Source: Halioglobus sp. (GTDB lineage Bacteria; Pseudomonadota; Gammaproteobacteria; Pseudomonadales; Halieaceae). From it: a DNA stretch of 64,000 nucleotides. The notes beneath the pieces are model-generated. The model did no database searches. It was not told the origin of the DNA and saw only the letters and a list, made by a program, of their open reading frames with translations. Location of the stretch: positions 46,591 through 110,590 of the forward strand of contig JAPKAY010000005.1 of assembly GCA_028825045.1 (NCBI GenBank). The letters are read 5' to 3'. Below are positions 31,067-40,373 of the stretch, piece by piece (positions within the stretch are counted from its first letter, which is position 1; each line of letters begins with the position of its first letter). The translations under genes were made by a program, and so were the position numbers.

Positions 31067-33631
31067 ATGTCTAGAAAACAACGTCTTATTGTATCTCATC
31101 TGTCGGCTGCTATTGCAGCGGGTTCTGCTGGATTTATCCCCAGTGTCGCGCTGGGCCAGTCGGTGCTGGAAGAGGTCGTCGTCACCGCCCGTAAACGCGT
31201 GGAATCACTACAGGAAACCCCGGTCGCAGTCTCTGCTTTTACTGGCGAGACCCTGCAGGAACTGGGCCTCAATAATATCGCCGACCTGACGCGGGTAGTA
31301 CCCAACGTCGACATGTATACCGGCAATGGCACAACGGGCGCCGGCAATGTATTTATTCGCGGCGTTGGCGCTCGCAATACAGGTGTCAACTTTGACTCGG
31401 GCGTTGGCATATACGTGGACGGTGTTTATGTCTCTCGCGCAGACGGCGCAGTGCTGGACAACGTCGACATCCAAAGTGTGCAGGTCCTGCGTGGACCCCA
31501 GGGCACTCTCTTTGGTAAGAACACAACCGGCGGCGCCATTCTTTACGCTACGAATAAGCCCAACGAGGAATTTGGTGGCCACATAGAAGCTCGAGTGGGC
31601 AACTACAACCAACTCGACGGGAAAGCCACGGTGAACATTCCAATCATCGGCGACACGCTGATGTCGCGCTTTTCTCTGTTTAGCACCAACCGAGATGGTT
31701 ATGTGCACAGCGAGATTCCCGCTGGTTTGCCCCCACAAGCCGCTGGAAACTATCCAGGTTTTACCGACGATGAAGAATACAGCGATGTCGAACGTTATGG
31801 CGGCCAGGCCCAGTTGCGTTGGGTAGCCAGTGACAGCCTGCTTCTGGACCTCAATTACAACTATGCCAGGACTGATCAAAAGGCCCGAGGCCAAAACTGC
31901 CAAGTGGTTAATGGCATTGACGGTGCAGGCTGGCAGGCCGCATTGCAGGATCCTTTTATTATTGTCCCGTCAACGGGTAAGACCATCAAGGAATGGTGCA
32001 CAGAAAATGAGAACCTCGGTATCGACAAGATAATGTCCGATTTGCTGCCTAACAAATACCAGGCCAAAGTAAATACGCTGGCACTGACGGTAGACTGGGA
32101 AGTCGGCGACATAGGGACATTTAAAAGCATAACGGCCGCGCGCAATACTGAGGGCGGAGAAGTCAACGAACTTGACGCCTCCGGCATTGCACTACTGGGC
32201 CGCACCAATTACGGATACCAGACCACTGCACAGCGTAATACCGATAGCTACAGCCAGGAATTCCAGTTTGCCGGCACTGCGTTTGATGACAAATTAGACT
32301 ACGTTGTTGGCACGTTCGGATTTTATGAAAAAACGGACGCAGGGACGTCCGCCGGGCCATCCGGTCCGTTCTTTGGGTCACTTAGTATTCCGAACCTAGC
32401 TTTTTATATCAACACTACCACGGAGCTTCTGGCGAAGAATGAATCCGTATCCTTTTACAGCCAGGCTGATTGGAATTTTGACGAGTACTGGCGGTTAACA
32501 TTGGGCGCACGGTACACCTGGGAAGAGAAAAAGCTGACTCGCAGGTTTCGCGTGGCAGACCTAGCCACTCTGGCAACAACCGGTGATGCTCAGGTATCTC
32601 CGATTAACGAAACTTTTTATGACTTTCCCAGCGGCGCGGATACGTTTAACCCCAACCACGGATTCACCACCGCTATCAACCCTGTAACAGGACTGCCCGA
32701 CCCTCTGGCAAACCAGACCCAAAAATACGACGATTCCAAGGTCACACCCATGGCCAGTATCCAGCGAAATTTTGACGCTATGGGTTTTATGGATTCGGGG
32801 ACCCTGTACTTTACGGTTGCCAACGGCTTCCTCTCAGGTGGCATCACCGATACGATTTCTGTCGCCACGAGCCTGATAGAAGACTACAAACCGGAAGAGG
32901 TCTGGAACTATGAGATCGGTTTCAAAATGGAGGCCTGGGATAATAGGCTGCGCCTCAACTCAGCCCTGTTTTATAACGATTACACCGATCGTCAGTTGAC
33001 TACCGTGCGGATCAACCCCGACACGGGTCGCATAGCAGGCGCGTTGATCAATGCCGAATCTTCCTGGATAGCCGGCGTAGAATTCGAGGCGGTGGTGCTC
33101 CCCGTGGAGAATTTGCAAATTACGGCAAACCTTACCTTCAACGACAGTGATATTGAAAAGTACGAGGATGAGCGCATCTTTGCTGCGGTGCCTGGCGCCC
33201 CGATACCGCCGGGCTGCACCAATATCCCCGTCGGCTTGAGCACAGTGAATAACTGTCCGGTAGACCGCTCCGATGAGGACCTACCGCGCCTGCCAGACAG
33301 CATCTACTTCCTCGCTATCCAGTATACCTTCCAGACCGATATGGGCGATGTCGTACCCATGGTGTCGTGGTCCTACCGGACGAACCTGGACAACTGCTTC
33401 GACGTGTCCAGTTGCCAGTCTGGTGTTTATAAGGTGAACCAGGAAGATGTGACCGCCCGATTGACCTGGACGTCGCCTGAACTGGCCTGGCGAATAACCG
33501 CTTATGGTAATAACCTCACAGACGATCGTTACGTCACCGGAGGTACACCTTTGGTGGACGTTACTGAAACTGCCGGCACCATTTACAATCTGCCGCGCAC
33601 TTACGGTATCGAGGCAGCCTATACCTGGTAG
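31067..33631 (+). CDS. TonB-dependent outer-membrane receptor
   Basis: The 854-residue receptor starts at ATG 31067, with GAGAGG 6 nt upstream, and a Sec signal to about VALG (residue 30). The mature N-terminus carries EEVVVTARKR, the TonB-box-like motif of this class, followed by a plug domain (ETPVAVSAF ... VLRGPQGTLFGKNTTGGAI) and a 22-strand barrel to the end (YGIEAAYTW). These large catechol/omp-type receptors with VVTARKR are typical of marine Cellvibrionales and sphingomonads. The ligand cannot be told. A clear terminator follows. Confidence 0.93.
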   Translation: MSRKQRLIVSHLSAAIAAGSAGFIPSVALGQSVLEEVVVTARKRVESLQETPVAVSAFTGETLQELGLNNIADLTRVVPNVDMYTGNGTTGAGNVFIRGVGARNTGVNFDSGVGIYVDGVYVSRADGAVLDNVDIQSVQVLRGPQGTLFGKNTTGGAILYATNKPNEEFGGHIEARVGNYNQLDGKATVNIPIIGDTLMSRFSLFSTNRDGYVHSEIPAGLPPQAAGNYPGFTDDEEYSDVERYGGQAQLRWVASDSLLLDLNYNYARTDQKARGQNCQVVNGIDGAGWQAALQDPFIIVPSTGKTIKEWCTENENLGIDKIMSDLLPNKYQAKVNTLALTVDWEVGDIGTFKSITAARNTEGGEVNELDASGIALLGRTNYGYQTTAQRNTDSYSQEFQFAGTAFDDKLDYVVGTFGFYEKTDAGTSAGPSGPFFGSLSIPNLAFYINTTTELLAKNESVSFYSQADWNFDEYWRLTLGARYTWEEKKLTRRFRVADLATLATTGDAQVSPINETFYDFPSGADTFNPNHGFTTAINPVTGLPDPLANQTQKYDDSKVTPMASIQRNFDAMGFMDSGTLYFTVANGFLSGGITDTISVATSLIEDYKPEEVWNYEIGFKMEAWDNRLRLNSALFYNDYTDRQLTTVRINPDTGRIAGALINAESSWIAGVEFEAVVLPVENLQITANLTFNDSDIEKYEDERIFAAVPGAPIPPGCTNIPVGLSTVNNCPVDRSDEDLPRLPDSIYFLAIQYTFQTDMGDVVPMVSWSYRTNLDNCFDVSSCQSGVYKVNQEDVTARLTWTSPELAWRITAYGNNLTDDRYVTGGTPLVDVTETAGTIYNLPRTYGIEAAYTW

Positions 33632-33652
33632 TTTTAGCCGGGCGAAATGCAA

Positions 33653-33687
33653 GGGCCGGATTGATCAAATCAACCCAGCCCTTTTTT
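33653..33687 (+). terminator. Rho-independent terminator after the TonB receptor
   Basis: A 13-position imperfect stem (33653-33665 with 33669-33681, loop CAA) has two mismatches and is followed by TTTTTT at 33682-33687. Confidence 0.75.
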
Positions 33688-33749
33688 GTGCCGTCGAAAA
33701 CAAGCGCGTCTGGGTGAACAGTAATACCCCAAGCGCAAATGAGTTGATA

Positions 33750-34406
33750 TCAGCTAATCGATAAACCCTCAGGACAGCTCACGCCAGTCCCCCCCAGACC
33801 ACAGTAACCGTGCGGATTCTTGGCCAGGTATTGCTGATGATAGTCCTCTGCATAGTAAAACGCAGGTATGGGCACTATTTCTGTAGTGATGGCTCCAAAA
33901 CCGGCCTCGTCCAAACCACGCTGATAAACATCTCGTGACTTCACTGCGAGCGCAGACTGCGCATCACTGTAAGTATATATGCCCGATCGATACTGCGTGC
34001 CCATGTCATTGCCCTGTCTCATGCCCTGCGTCGGGTCGTGGCCCTCCCAGAACACTTTGAGCAGTTGCTCATAGCTCACTTTAGTGGGATCAAACACCAC
34101 TAATACCACTTCGTTATGCCCGGTACGCCCGCCACACACTTCCTGATAAGTTGGATTGGGCGTCACACCCGAGGCATACCCTGCGGCGGTGGTAAAAACA
34201 CCGTCCAGCTGCCAATACTTGCGCTCCACACCCCAAAAACATCCCATACCAAATACTACTTGTTGCAAGTGGGGGGCAAACGGCCCCTGCAATGGATTGC
34301 CATTAACATAATGCTCACCGGCAACGGGTATTGCGTCTGCCCGGCCTGGCAATGCGGTATCCGGTGTTGGCATGCTGTGCTTTTTGCGAAGATCGAAGAG
34401 GCTCAT
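33750..34406 (-). CDS. msrA: Peptide methionine sulfoxide reductase MsrA
   Basis: The 218-residue enzyme reduces S-methionine sulfoxide in proteins. The active-site GCFWG has Cys56 as nucleophile. The [11 protein letters not shown] and [14 protein letters not shown] blocks and C-terminal resolving cysteines ([12 protein letters not shown]) match E. coli-type MsrA (212 residues, with the N-terminal extension). The ATG at 34406 is preferred to a TTG at 34415. It is divergent from the PhoD-like gene (65 bp). Confidence 0.95.
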   Translation of the reverse strand: MSLFDLRKKHSMPTPDTALPGRADAIPVAGEHYVNGNPLQGPFAPHLQQVVFGMGCFWGVERKYWQLDGVFTTAAGYASGVTPNPTYQEVCGGRTGHNEVVLVVFDPTKVSYEQLLKVFWEGHDPTQGMRQGNDMGTQYRSGIYTYSDAQSALAVKSRDVYQRGLDEAGFGAITTEIVPIPAFYYAEDYHQQYLAKNPHGYCGLGGTGVSCPEGLSIS

Positions 34407-34471
34407 AGAACCCAAGTATAGCGAAAAATGATATAAAGTAATCCGCCTAGCCAGTAAAAGACTGACTCATC

Positions 34472-36478
34472 ATGCCTATATCTCGCAGAAGCCTGCTGGA
34501 ACTGTTGTCCAGCAGCACATTCTTTCTAACAGTCTCTCCAATGGTAGGCATAGCAGCCGAACTACTGGAAGAATCAGTACCCCTTGAATTCCCCCAGGGC
34601 GTTGCCTCGGGCGACCCGCAACCCGATGGCGTCATGCTGTGGACCCGCGCGGTTCCGCTATCCGGCGAGGATTCGCCGGTGCACCTGCAATTACAAGTCA
34701 GTGCGGATAGCGGCTTTTCAACGGTTCTACTGCAGGAACAGGTACACACAAACACTGCCAGTGACTACACCCTGCGCACGTATATCGACGGTCTTTCCCC
34801 GGACACTTACTACTACTACCGCTTCGTAGGCGCCAACGATACTGTCTCGAGAGTCGGGCGCACACGCACCGCGCCGGCGCTCGACCAACTGCGCAAGGTA
34901 AATCTAGCCTTCGCCAGCTGCCAGAGCTTCGAGCAGGCGCACTACGGCAGTTGGGCACGTATGGTGGCAGACGACCGCGCCGCCGCAGAGGAAGACCGGA
35001 TTCAGTTTGTACTGCATTTGGGCGACTTCATCTACGAACGCTGCTGGAACCGGCGTCAGGATGGCAGCCCCCAATCGAGGATGGTACCTCCGTTCCCCGA
35101 TGGTGCGGATACACCCAAGAATCGAGTTGCGGTGTCGCTGGCCGATTATCGTCATCTGTACAAGACTTATTTGAGCGATCCGCACCTGCAGGAAGCGCGG
35201 GCCCGCTGGCCCTTTATCTGCACCTGGGACGACCATGAGTTCAGCAATAACAATTTCCAGAGCTATTCCACCTATGGTGGAGAAACCGTATTGGACGCGC
35301 AGCGCAAATTGCGCGGAAACCAGGCCTGGTTTGAGTACATCCCGGCTGTATTGGATGAATTGAAGGGACAACCTGCGCATAACTTTCGGCCACCCTCACA
35401 GGGTCCGGATGAAGCCGAGCAAAACGAGGCGGCCGTTGAGAGCCTGCGTATCTACCGAAAACTAGCCTGGGGCAAGCATCTGGATATCGTGCTTACTGAC
35501 AACCGCAGCTATCGCAGCCCACCCTCCATGCCGCCCGGGCTGGCTGACCAGCTGGGGCTACCCTCGGACCCGGTAGAACTGGTCGCCATCACAGACGCCG
35601 GAAGCGCTTACCACGACGGTAAGCCGCCCGCCGTCCTGCCTTACGGCGACGGCACCGTGCCCAACCCTGCTCGGGATCGTAAGCCTGGCAGTATGCTGGG
35701 GCTGGAACAGCGGGCTTGGTTTCTCAGCACGATGGAGGCGTCCGCTGCCCCCTGGAAATTGTGGGGCAATGCATTACCCCTACTTCCCATGCGTCTGGAC
35801 CTATCAACCCTGCCTTTTACGGACTACCAGGACAGCGTGTTCAATCTCGACAGTTGGGCCGGGTTTCCCTATGAGGTGGATGTACTGATGACCCATTTGG
35901 GTAAGCAGGACATCACTGGCGTTGTCTCTTTGTCAGGTGATCATCACATGCATGGCGCCGGCACAATCAGACGATCGACCACCGCGACAGACGCACCTCC
36001 GGTCGCTGTAGATTTTACCGTCGCCGGCATCAGTTCTTCTCCCCTTTTTGACGATATCGTGGCAGTCGCCCAAAAAGACCAGTCGGGACTTGCCGAATTT
36101 GTTTATAAAGAGACGGGAAGCGGCCTGGAGCCAGTGTGGCATATGTCCATGCTCAACGGGGTTTTCGCCGCCCTTACCTACTCAAAAACGGGGCTCCAAC
36201 CCGTCGCCGACTGGCTGGGACCAAACGCTGCGAATCCGGGCCTGCAGTATGTGGACACGATGGCCAATGGCTATGGCCTGGCCACATTTGACGCCCAGGA
36301 ACTGCGCGTGCAGATGATCACCATGGAGGATTGTCGCCCCGATTTTACTACGGCTCCTGCGATCAAATATGTCGCCAGTTTTCGTTTGCCACGCTGGCAC
36401 GATACAGACACCCCGCAACTGGAAGGACCGACATTTACAGGCGGCGCACCCTTCCCTTTTGAGGCCCCTGAGGTGTAA
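34472..36478 (+). CDS. Tat-exported PhoD-like alkaline phosphatase
   Basis: The 668-residue protein has a Tat signal (SRRSLL at residues 4-9, then a hydrophobic core to about AAE). A PhoD N-terminal domain (FPQGVASGDPQPDGVMLWTR) and the metallophosphatase domain with HLGDFIYE, WDDHEF and GDHHMHG follow. PhoD enzymes bind iron and calcium and hydrolyse phosphomono- and diesters in the periplasm. The acidic motifs are intact, so it should be active. It stands alone between msrA and the small gene at 36626. A phosphate-scavenging role would fit a marine oligotroph, but no Pho box was identified. Confidence 0.88.
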   Translation: MPISRRSLLELLSSSTFFLTVSPMVGIAAELLEESVPLEFPQGVASGDPQPDGVMLWTRAVPLSGEDSPVHLQLQVSADSGFSTVLLQEQVHTNTASDYTLRTYIDGLSPDTYYYYRFVGANDTVSRVGRTRTAPALDQLRKVNLAFASCQSFEQAHYGSWARMVADDRAAAEEDRIQFVLHLGDFIYERCWNRRQDGSPQSRMVPPFPDGADTPKNRVAVSLADYRHLYKTYLSDPHLQEARARWPFICTWDDHEFSNNNFQSYSTYGGETVLDAQRKLRGNQAWFEYIPAVLDELKGQPAHNFRPPSQGPDEAEQNEAAVESLRIYRKLAWGKHLDIVLTDNRSYRSPPSMPPGLADQLGLPSDPVELVAITDAGSAYHDGKPPAVLPYGDGTVPNPARDRKPGSMLGLEQRAWFLSTMEASAAPWKLWGNALPLLPMRLDLSTLPFTDYQDSVFNLDSWAGFPYEVDVLMTHLGKQDITGVVSLSGDHHMHGAGTIRRSTTATDAPPVAVDFTVAGISSSPLFDDIVAVAQKDQSGLAEFVYKETGSGLEPVWHMSMLNGVFAALTYSKTGLQPVADWLGPNAANPGLQYVDTMANGYGLATFDAQELRVQMITMEDCRPDFTTAPAIKYVASFRLPRWHDTDTPQLEGPTFTGGAPFPFEAPEV

Positions 36479-36625
36479 GCTGTGCTGCAATTGTTGACCG
36501 GGATGCATGCGCAGACCGTCACACCATCATCATTTTCATCAATTACCACCCACCCCATAGGCAAAAACAGGGGCTTCCCCAACACTTTGATATTCATGGG
36601 AAGACAATACGAGTGAATAAGCACT

Positions 36626-36814
36626 ATGAATAACACAGAAATTAACGCGCAAGAGTTGTCCAGTCGCAAACTCTGGCAACTGGCACAGACCACGAGCGAA
36701 AATGCAATCAGCAAGCAGGAGCTGTCGGAGGTCGTTGCCGAACTGGCCAAACGTCGCCACAATCTGGAGAAACTACAAGAAGTTGGTAAACTGGGCGATC
36801 AACACACCGACTGA
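36626..36814 (+). CDS. Small coiled-coil hypothetical protein
   Basis: This 62-residue protein is highly polar and predicted helical throughout (heptad-like ELSEVVAELAKRRHNLEKL), without signal or membrane segment. The ribosome site is weak. I call it real because it lies 23 bp upstream of the VWA gene on the same strand and has a protein-like composition. The function is unknown; it may be a partner of the VWA or J-domain proteins. Confidence 0.6.
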   Translation: MNNTEINAQELSSRKLWQLAQTTSENAISKQELSEVVAELAKRRHNLEKLQEVGKLGDQHTD

Positions 36815-36837
36815 CCCTGCGCGGCCCGGATAGCTAT

Positions 36838-37524
36838 ATGGCCAAACCTCCATCCCGCCGAGCTTCCTCTCAGGACGTGACGCAATTCCTACAAAAAAGC
36901 AGGGCTGTCTCGGAATTTGTCGAGCGCCAGCCGCGACTGCTTTTTGCCGTGGATGCAACCGCAAGCAGGCAACCCACCTGGGATCGCGCCACGCATTTAC
37001 AGCAGGAGATGTTCCACGTCAGCAGTAAGCTGACAACACTTTCGGTGCAACTGTGCTACTTCCGCGGCTTCAATGAGTTTCGCGCCAGCCGCTGGCTGAC
37101 GGACAGCGCCGCGCTGACACAACTGATGGGAACAGTTCGCTGTGAGGGCGGACATACGCAAATCATCCGCCTTCTCCGTCACGCCCAGGAAGAACACCGC
37201 AAGACCGCCATGAGGGCACTGGTGTTTATCGGTGATGCAGTAGAGGAAGCGCCAGACAGTCTTTGCGATCTAGCCGGTCAGTGTGGGATCAAGCAACTAC
37301 CACTCTTTCTTTTTCAGGAGGGCGGCGACCAAAATGTGGAGCAAACCTTTCGCACCATGGCAAAACTCAGCGGCGGTGCCTATGCCCGCTTCGATACCAG
37401 CAGTGCCCAGACACTGGCCGCCCTTTTGGGTGCGGTTGCCAGCTTCGCCACGGGCGGTCACGCGGCACTAGAGATGCGTGACGACGACAGTGCTAAACTG
37501 CTGCTCCAACAACTGAAAAACTGA
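36838..37524 (+). CDS. VWA-like protein with intact MIDAS
   Basis: The 228-residue soluble protein has a von Willebrand A-like core. FAVDATAS (Asp39, Thr41, Ser43) matches the MIDAS motif DxTxS; a Thr in CEGGHTQI (near 108) and an Asp in VFIGDAVEE (near 129) complete the metal site. A C-terminal stretch with ARFDTSSAQ follows. There is no signal peptide. VWA proteins usually mediate metal-dependent protein contacts. It is followed 8 bp later by a membrane J-domain protein, so they are co-expressed. No known family name can be given. Confidence 0.75.
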   Translation: MAKPPSRRASSQDVTQFLQKSRAVSEFVERQPRLLFAVDATASRQPTWDRATHLQQEMFHVSSKLTTLSVQLCYFRGFNEFRASRWLTDSAALTQLMGTVRCEGGHTQIIRLLRHAQEEHRKTAMRALVFIGDAVEEAPDSLCDLAGQCGIKQLPLFLFQEGGDQNVEQTFRTMAKLSGGAYARFDTSSAQTLAALLGAVASFATGGHAALEMRDDDSAKLLLQQLKN

Positions 37525-37532
37525 GAGGAAAG

Positions 37533-38246
37533 GTGCCCCGAATCATACTGCTGGTGGCAGTCATCGCCGTAATCTACATACTGCTGCGCCGTGCACAGGC
37601 CATGCCCCCACACAAACGCCGGAGCGAGTACATCAAACTCGGCCTGGGCATCGTGCTTGTCGTAACCGTAATCCTTGCTGCCACGGGTCGCATGAACTGG
37701 CTGGGCGCCGCTTTCACCGGCCTGCTGGTAGCGGCACGTCAGGGGCTACCGATAGTCATGCGCCTGTTCCCCATGCTCGCAAATCTCCGGGGAAAGACCG
37801 CGGCAGCAGCCGGACAAAATTCCACTGTGGAAAGTGCTCTGCTGCGTATGCAACTGGACCACGACAGCGGTGACCTGCAGGGCGAAGTGCTCAAGGGCGC
37901 ATTCCAGGGTTGGCATCTGGCGGATATGGACAGAACTCAGCTGGAAGAATTTTTCGCGTATTGCAACAGCGAAGACGCCGACTCACAACGGTTGCTCGAC
38001 AGTTACCTGCAACAACGTTTTCCCGGCGACACTAGCTTTGGCAGTGAACAACAGGCCACAGGGACCAGCAGTAGCGCCATGGGCAGCACCGAAGCACTGG
38101 CTGTACTGGGTCTGGCCGAGGGTGCCACGAAAGACGACATTATCGCCGCACACCGGCAACTCATCCAGAAATTACACCCTGATCGCGGCGGCAATGATTT
38201 CCTGGCGGCACAAATTAATCGAGCCAAGGATCAACTCCTGGGCTAA
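37533..38246 (+). CDS. Membrane-anchored C-terminal J-domain protein
   Basis: The 237-residue protein has two N-terminal membrane segments (about 3-18 and 34-52), a middle soluble part and a J domain at the very C-terminus with the HPD motif at residues 215-217 (HRQLIQKLHPDRGG). That layout is like Pam18/TIM14 or a type III DnaJ co-chaperone, which recruits and stimulates DnaK at the membrane. The GTG start at 37533 follows GAGAGGA. It is in operon with the VWA gene (8-bp gap). Its client is unknown. Confidence 0.82.
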   Translation: MPRIILLVAVIAVIYILLRRAQAMPPHKRRSEYIKLGLGIVLVVTVILAATGRMNWLGAAFTGLLVAARQGLPIVMRLFPMLANLRGKTAAAAGQNSTVESALLRMQLDHDSGDLQGEVLKGAFQGWHLADMDRTQLEEFFAYCNSEDADSQRLLDSYLQQRFPGDTSFGSEQQATGTSSSAMGSTEALAVLGLAEGATKDDIIAAHRQLIQKLHPDRGGNDFLAAQINRAKDQLLG

Positions 38247-38318
38247 TTCCATTACTGGCGTCAGAGCGGGCAAATGCTTACACTTGCGCGCAGAATTTCT
38301 CGAGGATCGGCCACAACC

Positions 38319-38642
38319 ATGACTGACGTATTTGTTGTTCGCAATCAACTTGGCCACTACTGGGGCAAGGCAAAAACCTGGGTGGATGGATCAAATACAC
38401 GCACTGTAATGCGCACTCGGCATGAGGACGAGGCGATAAACAGCTTGTTCGAGTTGAGTTCCAAGGATATCGAATTGCGCGGAGAGGTCATTGCCGCGAC
38501 GCTGACAGAGCGCAGTGAACCCATCATCGAACCCAGCGAGAACCCACTACCTGAAGAGCCAGAGGAGCAACTCGAGCCAGGAGAGGAGGAACCCGATCTC
38601 ACGCCAGCGGCGGATACGCCCCAGTCTTCCACGACTGCTTGA
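38319..38642 (+). CDS. Hypothetical protein with acidic Pro/Glu-rich tail
   Basis: The 107-residue protein has an N-terminal globular part (DVFVVRNQLGHYWGKAKTW) and, from about residue 65, a low-complexity tail very rich in Glu and Pro. The ATG at 38319 is preferred to one at 38274. It lies 72 bp after the J-domain gene and 130 bp before htpX. I do not recognise a family. Confidence 0.6.
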   Translation: MTDVFVVRNQLGHYWGKAKTWVDGSNTRTVMRTRHEDEAINSLFELSSKDIELRGEVIAATLTERSEPIIEPSENPLPEEPEEQLEPGEEEPDLTPAADTPQSSTTA

Positions 38643-38772
38643 AAAGCCTGCACCGCAGCGCCCCCATCTTGCTAAACTTAGAAAAGAAATAACGCGGATC
38701 TTTCGGAACCCTTACAGGCCCTCATTGTCCTACCTGTAACGTTCACCACGCAACGAGGGTAAGCAAGCTCCC

Positions 38773-39654
38773 ATGCGAATACTTCTGTTTCTTGGCACTA
38801 ATATTGCGGTGCTGGTGTTGGTCGGCTTCATCTTTAATTTGCTGGGATTACAGGGTGTCCTTGCGGAAAATGGCGTTGACCTGAACCTCAGCTCACTGCT
38901 TATTATGTGCGCTGTTTTCGGCTTCGGCGGATCTCTCATCTCGTTGTTTTTATCCAAGTGGATGGCCAAGCGAGGCACCGGCGCAGTCGTTATCGAGCAG
39001 CCAGGCAATCGTGATGAACAATGGCTGGTGGACACCGTGAAGGAGTTGTCGCAGGCAGCCGGCATCGGCATGCCAGACGTGGCCATTTTTCCCTCACAGG
39101 CTGCGAACGCGTTTGCCACAGGCTGGAACCGCAATGCCGCGCTTGTAGCGGTAAGCGCAGGATTACTGGAACGCTTTCAACCGGAAGAAGTGAAAGCGGT
39201 AATGGCGCATGAAATTGGCCATGTGGCTAACGGCGACATGGTCACACTCACGTTGATACAGGGCGTGATCAATACGTTCGTTCTATTCCTCGCGCGTATC
39301 ATCGGCCACACGGTAGACCGAGTCGTGTTTAAGAACGAACGCGGCTTTGGCATTGGGTATTTTGTGGTCTCTATAGTGGCGCAGATTTTACTGAGCTTTT
39401 TGGCCAGCATCATTGTGTTCCGATTTTCTCGCTGGCGCGAATATCGCGCCGACCACGCTGGCGCTACGTTAACCACAAAAGCGCATATGATTGCCGCATT
39501 GCAACGCCTGCAATACGAGCAGGGGCAACCTCAGGATTTGCCGGGGGAATTAACCGCATTCGGCATTAGCGAACAGCTTAAGGAAGGGATTTCCGGTTTG
39601 TTCCGCTCTCACCCACCGCTGGATGACAGGATCAGGGCCCTACAAGCGGCTTAA
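38773..39654 (+). CDS. htpX: Membrane zinc protease HtpX
   Basis: The 293-residue cytoplasmic-membrane metalloprotease removes damaged membrane proteins together with FtsH. It has two N-terminal membrane segments, the zinc motif HEIGH (His146, Glu147, His150), two more segments (about 165-210) and the distal Glu in YRADHAG. The length equals E. coli HtpX (293). Its stop codon region overlaps the convergent EthD gene by 23 bp. In E. coli it is controlled by Cpx; no such site is seen here. Confidence 0.95.
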   Translation: MRILLFLGTNIAVLVLVGFIFNLLGLQGVLAENGVDLNLSSLLIMCAVFGFGGSLISLFLSKWMAKRGTGAVVIEQPGNRDEQWLVDTVKELSQAAGIGMPDVAIFPSQAANAFATGWNRNAALVAVSAGLLERFQPEEVKAVMAHEIGHVANGDMVTLTLIQGVINTFVLFLARIIGHTVDRVVFKNERGFGIGYFVVSIVAQILLSFLASIIVFRFSRWREYRADHAGATLTTKAHMIAALQRLQYEQGQPQDLPGELTAFGISEQLKEGISGLFRSHPPLDDRIRALQAA

Positions 39655-40351
39655 TCAGGTATTCACTCATTGGAATTACGTCGATTTTTTGAAAATCGAT
39701 AAAGCGCGAACAACTTTCCATCATCGCTGTCATGTTTTTCTGAAGCACGGCTGCATCGCCGCCTGTAGCGTAAAATGCGTGATCTGAGGTCATGGCCTCT
39801 GGTGGGAAATTCTCTTCCACAATCGCATGACAAGGCACAGCATCTTCGCTCAGAAGACGTACGACGAGGTTCTGACGATAGCCAAAGGTTGACTGTGTAT
39901 CGATCGCCACCTGGGTGTGGCTGTCCTTCCATACCGCCAGCCACTGCTGCGTTTCCATCGTCGAGGGTGGCGACATAAACACCACATGGCACATCCCGTA
40001 AACTCTTTCACCAGGCTTTGACGGGTGGTGCTCCTGATTGACCAACGGTTCAGCCTCAGCCACCAGATACGCACTGCTGCGGCTAACATGAGCATCGATC
40101 AGAGACTGCCAACGCTCTGCTGCACCGGCGAAATCAACCCACAGTGATAACATGGCATCCGGAACCAGCGCCTGACTCTCGATACGGCGTCCAGCGGCAG
40201 CCTCCACCGCACTATCGGCCACGCAAAGTCGGATGCTATGCACACCCGCAAGCGCGGTAAGCCTTGGCGCTAACTTTTGAAGCAGTTCCTCGCGAAACTC
40301 ATCCCCGGTAAGGGCACTCGATTTCCACAGGGGATACAGCAATTTTTCCAT
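39632..40351 (-). CDS. EthD domain-like protein
   Basis: The 239-residue protein shows a ferredoxin-like dimeric alpha/beta barrel pattern, with two related halves, as in EthD domain proteins (WLAVWKDSHTQVAIDTQSTFGYRQN is the typical strand-helix region in the second half). EthD proteins assist or follow oxygenases in degradation pathways. It lies 22 bp upstream of nothing on its own strand but just downstream of a catabolic-type SDR, with which it is probably co-transcribed. It ends inside htpX in tail-to-tail overlap. Confidence 0.65.
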   Translation of the reverse strand: MEKLLYPLWKSSALTGDEFREELLQKLAPRLTALAGVHSIRLCVADSAVEAAAGRRIESQALVPDAMLSLWVDFAGAAERWQSLIDAHVSRSSAYLVAEAEPLVNQEHHPSKPGERVYGMCHVVFMSPPSTMETQQWLAVWKDSHTQVAIDTQSTFGYRQNLVVRLLSEDAVPCHAIVEENFPPEAMTSDHAFYATGGDAAVLQKNMTAMMESCSRFIDFQKIDVIPMSEYLIKPLVGP

Positions 40352-40373
40352 GGCGCGCTCCCTAGATCTGCGG

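Noticed and set aside
31208..31903. Long minus-strand open frame opposite the TonB receptor
   Set aside because: The receptor frame on the plus strand has full family motifs; the antisense frame has none.
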